DNA of 64,000 nt from Branchiostoma floridae. Its lineage: Eukaryota; Chordata; Leptocardii; Amphioxiformes; Branchiostomatidae. Every line of letters starts with the position of its first letter. The first letter of the stretch is position 1. The translations under genes and the position numbers were made by a program. Positions 14,301-23,472 of this stretch are shown piece by piece. The stretch lies in assembly GCF_000003815.2 (NCBI RefSeq), contig NC_049996.1, forward strand, positions 18,198,018 to 18,262,017. Direction: 5' to 3'. Below the pieces are notes generated by a model that saw only the letters and a list, made by a program, of their open reading frames with translations, did not search any database and was not told the origin of the DNA.

Positions 14301-17300
14301 TGAGCATGTGAGCCTTGAGAGTCTGTTTCTGGTACTATACCTGTGTGTTTGAGCATGTGAGTCTTGGTACTATACCTGTGTGTTTGAGCATGTGAGTCTT
14401 GAGAGTCTGTTTCTGGTACTATACCTGTGTGTTTGAGCATGTGGGTCTTGAGAGTCTGTTTCTGGTACTATACCTGTGTGCTTGAGCATGTGAGAGTCTG
14501 TTTCTGGTACTATACCTGTGTGTTTGAGCATGTGGGTCTTGAGAGTCTGTTTCTGGTACTATACCTGTGTGTTTGAGCATGTGAGTCTGGAGTTTCTGGT
14601 ACTATACCTGTGTGTTTGAGCATGTGGGTCTTGAGAGTCTGTTTCTGGTACTATACCTGTGTGTTTGAGCATGTGAGTCTGGAGAGTCTGTTTCTGGTAC
14701 TATACCTGTGTGTTTGAGCATGTGGGTCTTGAGAGTCTGTTTCTGGTAGGCCGCAAAGTCGCAGGACGTACAGCGGTAGGGCTTAACGCTGGTGTGGCGC
14801 CGGGTGTGCTGGTACAGGCCTGCCGCAAACTTGAAGGTCTGCGGACACTTGGAGCAGCGGTACAGGCGGTCTGGAGGGGGGGGGGGGTACACATGTTATT
14901 GTGGGAAACCCAGGGGATGGTAACACACACACAAACATGAAGGTCTAAGGATACTTGGAGCAGCGGTACAGGCGGTCTGGGGGAGAGAGGGAGGTACACA
15001 TGTCACTGGGGGAATATGAAATATGGACGGATGGACACAACACACAAAAACACATACATTATGTCCACAAAATACAAATAAATACAGACGCACACACACA
15101 CTTGAAGGTCTGCCGACACTTGGACACACAAAAACACATGTTTGCAAAACAAACACAAATGTCACACACACACACTAGAACAAACTAGAACACACTTGAA
15201 GGTCTGCAGACACTTGGAGCAGCAGTAGATGCGGTCTGGGGGGAAGGGAAGGTACACATGTCATTGTGGGGAAACCCAGGGGATGGTAACATGGAAGGAC
15301 AGATGCACACACATACACATCTTGATACAGGCACACCTGCACGCACACACACACGCACTAACACTAGACCTTGATACAAGCACTAACACACACATACAAA
15401 ATATACTCGAAGAAATACACACACACACACACACACACAAAATACACAAAGAAATACTCACATACAAACATTCAAACACTTATACACACACAATTATGTG
15501 TATGACGTTGTGTGTGTGTATTGACAAACACACTTTTGGGAATACACAAATGCATCAATTATATTACAGAATCAACAGCCACACACATAAATTTATATAC
15601 AGCTGAGTCGTTGGTTGAATTTTGCTTAGCGTTTAGTCTTCTGTATTGCAGCTATGTTTTCATTAACTTACAGGCTGTCTGGTACTTTGATGTTCAAACA
15701 ATATCTGAACATTGCTTTGAGGGACAAAGGAAAAGATCAAAACAAAACTGCAAATAAATGTCACAGCCAGGCAGAGAGTCAATCCCATGACAACATGGCA
15801 ATACACTTTACCTGAGTAATCATTACAAAACCTGTGTTAAAAGTGAGATCTGACTTATGAAAGTGATATCTCACCTGTTGGGTGCTTCTTCTTGTGGGTC
15901 CTGAGGCTGCCCTTAGTGGTGCAGGAGTAGCCACACTGCTCACACATGAAGGGTTTCTCCCCTGTGTGGGTGCGCACGTGGGTCTGCAGGGTGTCCGCAC
16001 GGGTTGTAGCGTAGTCACACTGCTCACACTTGTACGGCTTAGCTCCTATACAGATGAGAGATACATACTTGTTTAGCATACTATACTAGCACCTGTAAAA
16101 TCAGACCATAGTAGTGTGTGATACTGAGATGTACATGTACTTTAGTGGATGGTATGGTGTCAATGCCATATTGTTACCTATATGTCAAAGAAGAACAGCA
16201 AGAGCAAAGAGTCCATTTTGATGTTTGGCTTCTTGAAACACGGCCAACATTCATAGATCAGTCCTTGCAACGTCAACAGAAACAATTGATATAATTTTCT
16301 GTTCAGGTTTTTGTTTTTGCATAGATCAAAGATGAGTTCAGAGAACATTATCCTAATGCATTCATTTTTCAAACTGTACAGAAATAGATAAAATGTAGCC
16401 CCACCTTATGATTGAAATGGGTTATAAAAATGCTAACCTTCAACTTCAGGCATAAAGTCTCAATTTTTTCACCCTTACAAGAACAGACGTTACCCACCTG
16501 TGTGTGTGAGCTAGTGTGTGTAAGTGCGTTACCCACCTGTGTGTGTGAGCTAGTGTGTGTGAGCTAGTGTGTGTAAGTGCCTTACCCACCTGTGTGTGTG
16601 AGCTAGTGTGTGTAAGTGCTTTACCCACCTGTGTGTGTGAGCTAGTGTGTGTAAGTGCTTTACCCACCTGTGTGTGTGAGCTAGTGTGTGTAAGTGCCTT
16701 ACCCACCTGTGTGTGTGAGCTAGTGTGTGTAAGTGCTTTACCCACCTGTGTGTGTGAGCTAGTGTGTGTAAGTGCTTTACCCACCTGTGTGTGTGAGCTA
16801 GTGTGTGTAAGTGCTTTACCCACCTGTGTGTGTGAGCTAGTGTGTGTAAGTGCTTTACCCACCTGTGTGTGTGAGCTAGTGTGTGTAAGTGCTTTACCCA
16901 CCTGTGTGTGTGAGCTAGTGTGTGTAAGTGCTTTACCCACCTGTGTGTGTGAGCTAGTGTGTGTAAGTGCGTTACCCACCTGTGTGTGTGAGCTGGTGTG
17001 TTTTCAGCTGGTTGGGCCACTTGCAGCTGTATCCACAGTCTGGGCACAGGTACTGTTTACTGTCACCATGGATACGCCGGTGGGCATCCAGACGACCCTT
17101 CTCACTACAGGTGTACTCACACTCCTCACATCTGGGGATGGAAACAAATCATTATCAAAGTGGTTAAAATAACATGTATAACTAGAAAGCAAAAAATCTG
17201 ATCCTTGAGAAAGACACATACAAGGTGAAATAAGTTGGCGTGGGCTCGAATAAAGTTTGGCTACAGCATCCTTTCCGAAGATGTGGCAAGAGTGTGTACG

Positions 17301-20300
17301 GTTGACTTTAGGTTGTCCGTTTCTATTTGTCTCGAAAGTCAATAAATTGACTACAAAAATCTACTCCTATGACGAGATGCTTGGTTTTAGATCATACAGT
17401 GAAAAGGAGACCACTCACTAGAGCAATGAAATCTGGTCCATGCAGATAGGTGGTCATAATAGATAGCATACTTAATGAGAAAAATTATCTAAGGGATAAC
17501 TGACAATTGGTCACATTGCACAGACTGTAATTACATAGACTTGTTGAGGTTTGACTGTATTAGAAATAGACTTTCTGATAGATTTGTACGTGGCTAAAAA
17601 TTAAATCCAGTCACTAATAAACCTGGCAGCACACTTGACTCACTTGTGAGGCTTCTCCCCGGAGTGCACTCTCTTGTGCACTTCCATCTTCTTGTGATAG
17701 GGGGTGCTGGTCAGGTTTGACTATACTAGAAATGAATTCTTCAATAGATTTGTACACTAGCAAAAAGACTTAGTTAGTAGTAAACCTGGTAGTAGTAGTA
17801 TACTTGACTCACTTGTAAGGCTTCTCCCCGGAGTGCACTCTCTTGTGCACTTCCATCTTCTTGTGATAGGGGGTGCTATAGGGGCACTGCTCGCACTGCA
17901 GGCGGGCCTGGCCGTGGGCATCCTGTGGCAGAGGGAACAGGTCAGGGGTCAATTAATATTTCCTAACAGTAGTGACAGTTGCTAACATATACAGGCCAGA
18001 GAAAAAAAGACATTCAGACAGGGTTGGACAAGTCCACTAGCCCAATTATCCTGGACAAGCGAAAGTGCTGATTGGGCAAGCACACGACCTACACCACCTG
18101 CCTGATCGGGCAAGTAAGATTTTTCCATTGAGTGAAGTTATGGTGTACTTGAAGCCACCAGTGATACAAAGGTGGCTTCATATCATTGAAATTTGGTCCT
18201 CGACATGCAGGAAATAGTTTTACTAAGGGTTATGAAATCTAACATTTTCTGGGGGAGGATGCCCCCAGTTCTTTCTCCAATGCTTCAGGGTTGAACAAGT
18301 TTTCTAAAATCCACTTGTCCTATCGGGCAAGCACATAAAAAATGTACTTGCCCGAACCAATTTTTCACTTGCCCAAAATTCAAATGTCACTGTTACTAGT
18401 ATATGCATTTTCACTTCCAGCAATGGAATTCTCTGTAGACAATTGCTTGATGTCATGACTGTAAAAAGTAACAAGTATATCAAAATTGCACTAAAATCAA
18501 TGGAAAAATCTTACTTGCCCGATCGGGCAAGTGGGGTAGGACATGCACTTGCCCGAACAGCACTTTCACTTGCCCTGGACAATAGGGCTAGTGGACTTGT
18601 TTATCCCTGTGCTTATGCCTGTGCTGCCTGCCACATAGCTACGCTGTGAAAAAATCCTGGTGAGAACAAGTTGCCTACCTTCCTGTGCTCCTTGAGCGCT
18701 GCTGGGCTGGCTACCTGGAAGTCACAGCTGTTACAGGACAGCGGCTTCCCATCATGCCCCTGGCTGTCTGACGACACCTTTTGTTGCCGTTTCCCATCAT
18801 CCTCTGCCACCTGCTCCTGTTGTTTCCCATCCTCCTCCTGTTTCCCATCATACCCCTGATGCGAATGTTTCCCATGATGTTCCTCTTGTTTCCCATCATG
18901 CCCCTGTTGTTTCCCATCACGCCCCTGTTGCTTCCCATCATGCCCCTGCATGTGGCGGTGGTACTTGACCTCCAGTGAGCATGCGAAGCTGCAGTGAGGG
19001 CAGCGGAAGGGTTTGTGCTGCGGCTTGTGGGCCTTCAGGGCGTCCACAGTGGAGAAGAGGAGCGAACACTTCAGGCAGCCGTACAGCTTCCCGTTGTGCA
19101 CCTTACGCACATGCTCCTTAAAGACAAACCTGGGGGAACATAAGAAGGTTGATCAAGTAGCAGCAGTAAGTTTCTCACAGCAGCTATAAGTTCCTTATAC
19201 CCATCATATTTAGCGAAAATTGATCGGACGACGGGTAATTTAGAGCTCGCAGACTTGTCGTCCGATTGATTTTCGCTAAATGTGACAGGGGCATTAATAC
19301 AGTCCTTTCAACTGGACCTATCCAAAGACTTCTCTCTTCAGCAGACATATATGCACACATGTTCATATACAAAGTTCCGTTCTGTTCATCCTTTGAGACT
19401 TGTCACCAGGTTCTCCACAATTCTTGTCCAGGATGACAGAGCAGAGCTCATCATCCTATAGTGAAGTCCTATGTCCATGTACCCCCATTCATAAGTCATC
19501 TTACAGGGGGAGTCATTAATTATGATAAAACTTATGCTAACATACAAGACTTTCTGTTAAGGTAATGCAGAGTTTACCACCTTGAGTGGTAGAGTCACAA
19601 CTGACTACAGAGCTTCCTATACACACACACACACACACACAAATTTCCCCACCTTGTCTGAGTGGTAAAGTCACACCCCTCCAGTGTGCAGGACAGCAGC
19701 AGGTCCCCCACCTCCTCCTGGTGCTGGCGGGCACCAATGTCCTTCTGGGCACTGGGACAGACAGAAATTAACATTTTACATGTACATGGATCAGATTTGA
19801 CAAGTACTACAACATGACAATCTGCACTATTGTATGTACACTTGTACAGTATGGGAAACTTTGATAGGTCTTTTGAAAAAAGTAGACATACATGTCTATC
19901 AATTGTCATGATTGCTTGATATAACTTGTAACAGTTACTGAACTTCAACATAAATACTGAGATATGTGTCTGAATGTTAGTCATTCTGTATTTACAGTAT
20001 TTCATAGTCAGTAGTCAAACCTGTACAACTGAGCACCTCACTAATGTGACCACCTTTTGTTGGTTTCTCAGATAATTTTCCCATTGACTCAAGCAATAAG
20101 AAGAATGTCTGTACTGACCACCTGTCCAGTCTTAGACCACATTTTCTCCTGAGTGGTCTTTGGAGAAGTCTTGAGTCTTGACTGTAAGTTTACATTTGTA
20201 ACTAAGTAAATCTAAATATTATTACTATTACTAATAGTATCAGAGTTCAAAGTCTGCAGCCACATACCTGGGTGTTGGCTCTCTAGCATCTTCCCCATCT

Positions 20301-21172
20301 CCATCCTCCTCCTCCTCCTCCTCCTCTACAGCTGGACCATCCTCCACACCAGGCAGGGTTTCTCCCTCAGGAAGGTCGAGTCGTCCCGTGGTCTCCTGAC
20401 CTTCACTAGACTCCCCTCGGGGTGAGAAGGTCAGACTCGTGAAAGGCTGGTTCTCCGGGGGTATTTCCTTCACCACGTAAGTTTCTCCCACCGTCATCTC
20501 TGATTCCCTGCTCAGGAAGGACTTACGAGGGGGGAGTATTACAGGGGACGAAAAGTGACCCCCTTGGGAGTCCGCCCTCGCCCTGGAGTGGTGTGCCTCC
20601 CCCTGCCCTGCTATCTCTAAAGGATAGGGCCCCCCCTGGGGTCTGGGTTGGTATTGCTGAGTGGTTGTGTCGGGGTTGGTCTCATGCTGTTGCTGAGGGT
20701 TTGAATCTGGGTAGGTCTCCTGCCGCAGTTCTTCCACCAGGTCCCGGTGAGTGTCGGTGTCTGCCTGTGCCCTGTAGTCACAGTCTTGCCTGTCTCTGCG
20801 CTCTCCCTGCAGGGTTTGGAAGGTGCCGCGGTCGGCCTCCTGCTTGAGCGGATCTTGAGGCCAATCGTGGTGTTCGGGCCGTCTCTCTGTCTCCGCCATT
20901 GGCCAGTCTTGACCACCGTCTCCATGGTGATGGTACGGGTGTGCCGGACCTCTGCCCCCCACCCACTGCGCCCCGCCCTGGTGCCGAGACAAGTCCTCCT
21001 GTGACCGGTAGTCACAGTCCTGTCGGGCCACGGCCTCCACAGGCCAGGGGGCCAGGTCCTGTGGGCCAGCATGGCTCACCAGTGGCCACGGGGCCGGTTC
21101 CTGCTGCCTGCCGGTGTCCGGTTGTGACTGGTGCAGGCGGTTCTGGTAGCTGCCATGCTCCTCTTCATCCAT
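929..21172 (-). CDS. Multi-finger C2H2 zinc-finger protein (3' end not in window)
   Basis: Twelve coding exons join in phase: 21172-20268, 19751-19653, 19129-18679, 17922-17813, 17131-16980, 16045-15875, 14870-14706, 13639-12963, 12639-12110, 11524-11423, 2209-2012 and 1050-929 (3,682 nt), all with AG acceptors and GT donors. The start codon follows a 5'UTR acceptor near 21180. Order of parts: a 300-residue Gln/Pro/Glu-rich head; 13 C2H2 fingers (exons 2-8), the first split by an intron as CTLEGC...HVRKVH; a long acidic Gln/Ser linker (exons 8-10) ending in an Asp/Glu run and KKRK; two more fingers around a KPGPKPGP basic stretch; and the start of a sixteenth finger where the in-window exon stops. 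[12 protein letters not shown] linkers indicate sequence-specific DNA binding, so a nuclear transcription regulator is inferred. Exon 12 ends mid-finger with a GT donor, so more exons lie beyond the left edge. Fingers of the CxxCxY type resemble ZFP64/ZNF407-like proteins, but I cannot assign an orthologue. Confidence 0.9.
1545..1890. mobile_element. CAGGG-type non-autonomous DNA transposon (CAACCTG subfamily)
   Basis: Ends CAGGGCTCGAAATAC and GTATTTCAGGCCCTG form near-perfect inverted termini. TAAAA flanks both sides as a 5-bp target duplication. CAACCTG/CAGGTTG words are repeated inside both ends. There is no coding capacity. It lies between zinc-finger exons 11 and 12. Confidence 0.88.
2211..2470 (-). 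repeat. Four-copy intronic minisatellite abutting a zinc-finger acceptor
   Basis: Units of 69-72 bp begin at 2211, 2280, 2352 and 2421 (TGTAAGATA..., CAGTACCCCTCCTACATC). The first unit merges into the acceptor of the exon ending at 2209. The array lies in the 9-kb intron and has no coding content. Confidence 0.85.
3447..3495 (-). repeat. Dispersed repeat TATAGCCGGTATAACC, short copy
   Basis: GCTGGTGTGTTACGCCGAAG followed by GGCGGTTATACCGGCTATATAG, the same order as copy B. Confidence 0.7.
5274..5687. repeat. Three successive imperfect hairpins
   Basis: Arms 5274-5302/5370-5402 (GTATTGACAT... GGTAAAGTTT), 5424-5472/5509-5560 (CATACGCATCT...AATCGTTTT) and 5624-5645/5667-5687 (TATATACACGCTCACTCGTG) follow each other. 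No coding content. They lie in the 9-kb intron of the zinc-finger gene. Confidence 0.75.
6043..6176 (+). repeat. Exact 67-bp tandem duplication
   Basis: The unit TAACTGTTAGTCACCCAGG...ACCATGTTG occurs twice without a difference, implying a very recent duplication. Confidence 0.9.
8838..8955 (+). repeat. Dispersed repeat TATAGCCGGTATAACC, copy A
   Basis: A 110-base block (CTATATAGCCGGTATAACCG, then CGTAACACACCAAC, CACGCGGTGCGGCAGCAG and GGTTATATTACA) is found here and inverted at 12790-12895. Shorter copies lie at 3447-3495, 56355-56403 and 63955-63985. Confidence 0.8.
8991..9560 (-). pseudogene. LINE reverse-transcriptase C-terminal fragment, frameshifted
   Basis: The minus strand encodes [16 protein letters not shown], then KLERVQNSR, the block after the catalytic domain in jockey/CR1-like reverse transcriptases. 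Just upstream the frame reads [16 protein letters not shown], but a shift and a stop separate it from the downstream block. The fragment is a decayed 5'-truncated insertion lying in the 9-kb intron of the zinc-finger gene, next to a copy of the dispersed TATAGCCGGTATAACC repeat. Confidence 0.75.
9565..11260. other. Non-coding stretch, nothing recognised
   Basis: Unique-looking intron sequence of the zinc-finger gene. The open frames at 9657-9965 and 10273-10647 carry no motif, and I see no repeat ends. Confidence 0.55.
11268..11316 (+). repeat. Trinucleotide microsatellite (ATG)n
   Basis: An unbroken run of ATG units about 48 bases long in a zinc-finger gene intron. Dinucleotide (AC)n runs lie at 15417-15439 and 19620-19641. 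Confidence 0.95.
11812..11990. mobile_element. Diverged relative of the 24513 element
   Basis: Shared blocks include CCCATGTTGTT(A/G)ATTTTCA, TTTCATGTCATGA-like and CTGTCCCAACAAG-like sequence. Ends are not clear. It lies in a zinc-finger gene intron. Confidence 0.5.
12790..12895 (-). repeat. Dispersed repeat TATAGCCGGTATAACC, copy B (inverted)
   Basis: Inverted and almost identical to the block at 8838-8955. It lies in the intron between zinc-finger exons 8 and 9. Confidence 0.8.
14110..14705 (-). repeat. 49-bp array of a zinc-finger exon end plus donor (13 extra copies)
   Basis: On the minus strand the last 29 or so bases of the exon ending at 14706 (coding [12 protein letters not shown]) and the first 20 bases of the intron (GTATAGTACCAG...) are repeated about 13 times, with a few shorter units. 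Every unit carries a CACACAG/GTATAG donor. Reading past the true donor in the gene frame gives about 35 residues and then a stop. Confidence 0.9.
14939..15290 (-). repeat. Partial copies of the acceptor side of the same zinc-finger exon
   Basis: Upstream of the exon at 14870-14706, its first 40 or so bases (coding [13 protein letters not shown]) reappear at about 14939-14981, 15101-15125 and 15191-15232. The first and last have a polypyrimidine/CAG acceptor and the shared flank GGTACACATGT. The copies contain stop codons or break off, so they are decoys. Confidence 0.8.
16490..16979 (-). repeat. 39-bp array of a zinc-finger exon end plus donor (about 12 copies)
   Basis: The end of the exon at 16980 (coding QLTHTG) and its donor GTGGGTAA are repeated with a 39-bp period. 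The period is a multiple of three, so long spurious frames appear in both orientations ([17 protein letters not shown]). In the gene's own frame each unit has TAA directly after the donor, so read-through would stop at once. Confidence 0.9.
17644..17708 (-). repeat. Duplicate of the 3' half of a zinc-finger exon with its donor
   Basis: The segment coding [20 protein letters not shown], with the GTGAGTCAAG donor, occurs at 17813-17873 in the real exon and again 169 bases downstream in transcription order. Intron sequence to its side is duplicated too (TAGATTTGTAC and AAACCTGG blocks). The copy lacks the finger's cysteine half and an acceptor. Confidence 0.85.
18019..18140. mobile_element. Older, one-ended member of the GGGCAAGT subfamily
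   Basis: Begins CAGGGTTGGACAAGTCC and contains GGGCAAGC and GGGCAAGTAAG, matching one end of the neighbouring complete element in the opposite orientation. The other end is not recognisable. Confidence 0.6.
18296..18609. mobile_element. CAGGG-type transposon (GGGCAAGT subfamily), copy 1
   Basis: Starts CAGGGTTGAACAAG and ends CTTGTTTATCCCTG, flanked by TGCTT on both sides. Inside, GGGCAAGT/CACTTGCCC words recur near both ends. It inserted into or beside an older partial member that starts at 18019. It lies in a zinc-finger gene intron. Confidence 0.88.
18750..18955 (-). repeat. Coding minisatellite (GHDGKQQ) inside zinc-finger exon 3
   Basis: Between fingers 3 and 4 the exon encodes repeats of the type GHDGKQQ ([22 protein letters not shown]), from a 21-bp DNA unit around CATGATGGGAAGCAA. 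It stays in frame and lengthens a charged flexible linker. Confidence 0.8.
19208..19281. repeat. Short hairpin element
   Basis: Arms ATTTAGCGAAAATTGATCGG and its inverse (CCGATTGATTTTCGCTAAAT) surround about 24 bases. Probably a small MITE in a zinc-finger gene intron. Confidence 0.7.
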
Positions 21173-21599
21173 AGCTTATCTGCAGATACAAAAACATACA
21201 GGATTATCCGCAATTAAATCCATTACTTTTGATAAGGGAAAAAGGCATTACTTTTGATAAATAAAAAAAGGACTTAACGTCAAATAACAGTCACTTGAGT
21301 TGAGAAATGGTCAGATGTTTCGGGATGCAATCTTCCACTGCCTTTAGAGACAGTTTGGTCAGATGTCTAACTTTCATCAAAGGAAAAAAGACTTTGCACA
21401 ACAGGGTTTGAATCCCTAGCAGGCCCTACTAGTAATTTTGTGGCCTTAAGTATAGCACTTTAACTATTTCCTCCCTCAATTCTGTTTGAAATGAAAACCT
21501 AGCTTCAGTTACCAATGTCCTCTGGGATGGGACGAAAAGAGTAGGGATCTTTCCTGCAGCTGAGAGTATTTGATCAAGGAGGTTTAAACTTTAAATTAA

Positions 21600-22107
21600 A
21601 GGGACATAATGTAGAAATATGGCGCCAAAATTTCAAATGTTCTGAACTTGAAAATCTCCATTCAGATTGACATTTGCAACTTATTTCTAACTTATCTGCG
21701 TCATTTTATCACATTTCTAGTGCTAATTAACAACGTCAAAGTAAGCCGCGACCAAATTCACTTACTTCCGGGTAGCCTACCGGAAGTAAGCCGACCGTAG
21801 ATTTCCGAATCGACCGTTGCGGTCGCAGATCTTCGGAGCGTAGCGGGACTTTCAACAAACTTCAGTAATGATTCGAGCGAACCACCGAACGCGTTCTATA
21901 GCGCACTTTGGCTCGCCGGCGAGTTGAATAAAATGGCGGACAACTCAAGCGGTGGAGGGAAGTGCGCATATTTCAAGACATCCTCACGGCTCAACAAAGT
22001 CGTATCCATACATTGTAAATATTGCTGTGCAGTGTAATAAGGTAGACTCAACTCATTATGTAGAGAAATGACCGAAAACAGTGACTTTAATTTTACATTA
22101 TGTCCCT
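21600..22107. mobile_element. TTAA-flanked inverted-repeat element
   Basis: AGGGACATAATGTA at the left and TACATTATGTCCCT at the right are exact inverted termini, each beside TTAA, as in piggyBac/Kolobok-type insertions. Further inverted similarity (GGAGGTTTAAA) lies outside both TTAA sites, so the true edges may be wider. The GC-rich centre holds CCGGAAGT motifs. It lies between the zinc-finger start exon and TSFM. Confidence 0.55.
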
Positions 22108-22869
22108 TTAAACCTCCTTCATTTGATGTACTCTCCTAGAAAAACCCCAGAGACAATTGACTCAGTACCAAGAGGCCATAACTTATGAAATGATAGACCG
22201 TCATAGACGTTAAACAAGGACAACAACAATAGACCCTACTGTTACTAGTAAGTAGTCAGAGAGGCCAATGAGGTCGCCCATTGCTGGAATCATGATCAGA
22301 GATGCAGTGATAAGATATGATGATGATGACCAATTAACTCCCTCTGTGCGGCCCCAGACAAAGACAGACAGACAGTGCCCTAAGGCAGGATTCCTGACCA
22401 GAAAAAGTCTTAAGAAGTTTATAGATTACATGTGGTAGTCTGAATCTTAATCATGTCTGGGAACTTTCTACACATTTTGTCTGAAGATATGTTATATGAG
22501 TGCCATATGGAAATTAATTGACCTAATGAGATTAATATGAATATCATATCAGAAATTAATGAACAACATTAACCTAGTACTTCAAGTTGCTGCATTTATT
22601 TGGAAATATAAAACTTATAATTCATAAGGACATTTTCTTTTAACTCAATTTGTTTCATTTCAAACAAACTCTTGAGTCTTGACCCATGCAGCTCAGCAAA
22701 TAATACCTAGTCATTCATTACAATGGAGGCTCAAAAACACCACAAAAACAGAAAAGAGTGTGGTAGAATTACGATTATTGATGTATAGTGTACCCAAGTT
22801 TATTGAACAGAAGTTGCAACACTCCTTGTTTACGCGAATTTGCAGAAAAACAAAACCCGACAAACAAAG

Positions 22870-23472
22870 AACTCCCTTGGCCTGGCCCCACTGGTCCCTA
22901 CCTTTATCAGACAACATTTAAATGGCACATTTCTCGCCCTTTCCGACGACCCACTGACCAAAACTAGCTCTATTTTCCCGCTAAGAAGTAAGACGATTCC
23001 TTCTCCTTGAGACAAGACCGGAAACATATGAAAAGCTGACGAAATTTTCAGGAGAATTGATTTTAAACAAGACATCTGCTTTGTTGGGCCGCCGCCCTAC
23101 CGGAGGCCTCCTCAAAATAATACGCTGCACCGTGCATTGTAGGGGCAAAATTGCCCCAGTTCTCACCCCCATATTCTCCTCACAAAAACACCCCGATTCC
23201 CACAAAACACGGGAAAAACAAAGGATCCACTCTTACCGATTGCATTCACGGATTCTGCCGCTATTTTGCCGCTAAAGGCGGCGGAGTTTTGCAGGAATAC
23301 GGGGAAGAAAGAGCAGAAAATGACATTAAATGTCTGGTCTCGCGGAGTCTCGCGCTGCCGTGAATCGCGCGTGAGTTGGGCGGGGTGAGAGGTCACGGTG
23401 CGGCGGGGACACACACTGCGCGTTTCGCGTGCACGTGAGCGAGGTTTTGTGCACGTTTGAGAACCAATCGCG
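22870..23472. promoter_or_regulatory. Likely shared promoter region of the zinc-finger gene and TSFM
   Basis: This stretch is GC- and CpG-rich (GCGCGTGAG, CGCGTTTCGCG, CACGTGAGCG) unlike its AT-rich surroundings. It ends at the TSFM start codon and faces the zinc-finger gene's 5'UTR intron on the other side. An inverted CCAAT-type ACCAATCG sits 10 bases before the ATG. The zinc-finger gene's first non-coding exon probably lies here but was not pinned down. Confidence 0.5.

Noticed and set aside
14110..14705. CRISPR-like appearance of regular direct repeats
   Set aside because: There are no unique spacers; whole units repeat head to tail, and the DNA is a eukaryotic intron next to a zinc-finger exon.
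16446..17172. Open frames of 165-205 codons on both strands ([13 protein letters not shown] and [15 protein letters not shown] repeats)
   Set aside because: They are by-products of the 39-bp array, whose period is a multiple of three. The real exon frame is closed by TAA in each unit.
18443..18649. Shared 60-codon protein-like frame ([14 protein letters not shown]...), also on the minus strand at 41092-41313
   Set aside because: Both lie inside copies of the GGGCAAGT transposon; the similarity is element descent, with no start context or splice structure.
20617..21174. Several long frames antisense to or out of frame with the first zinc-finger exon
   Set aside because: Shadows of a GC-rich coding exon. 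The frame of 21172-20268 alone joins in phase to the next exon.
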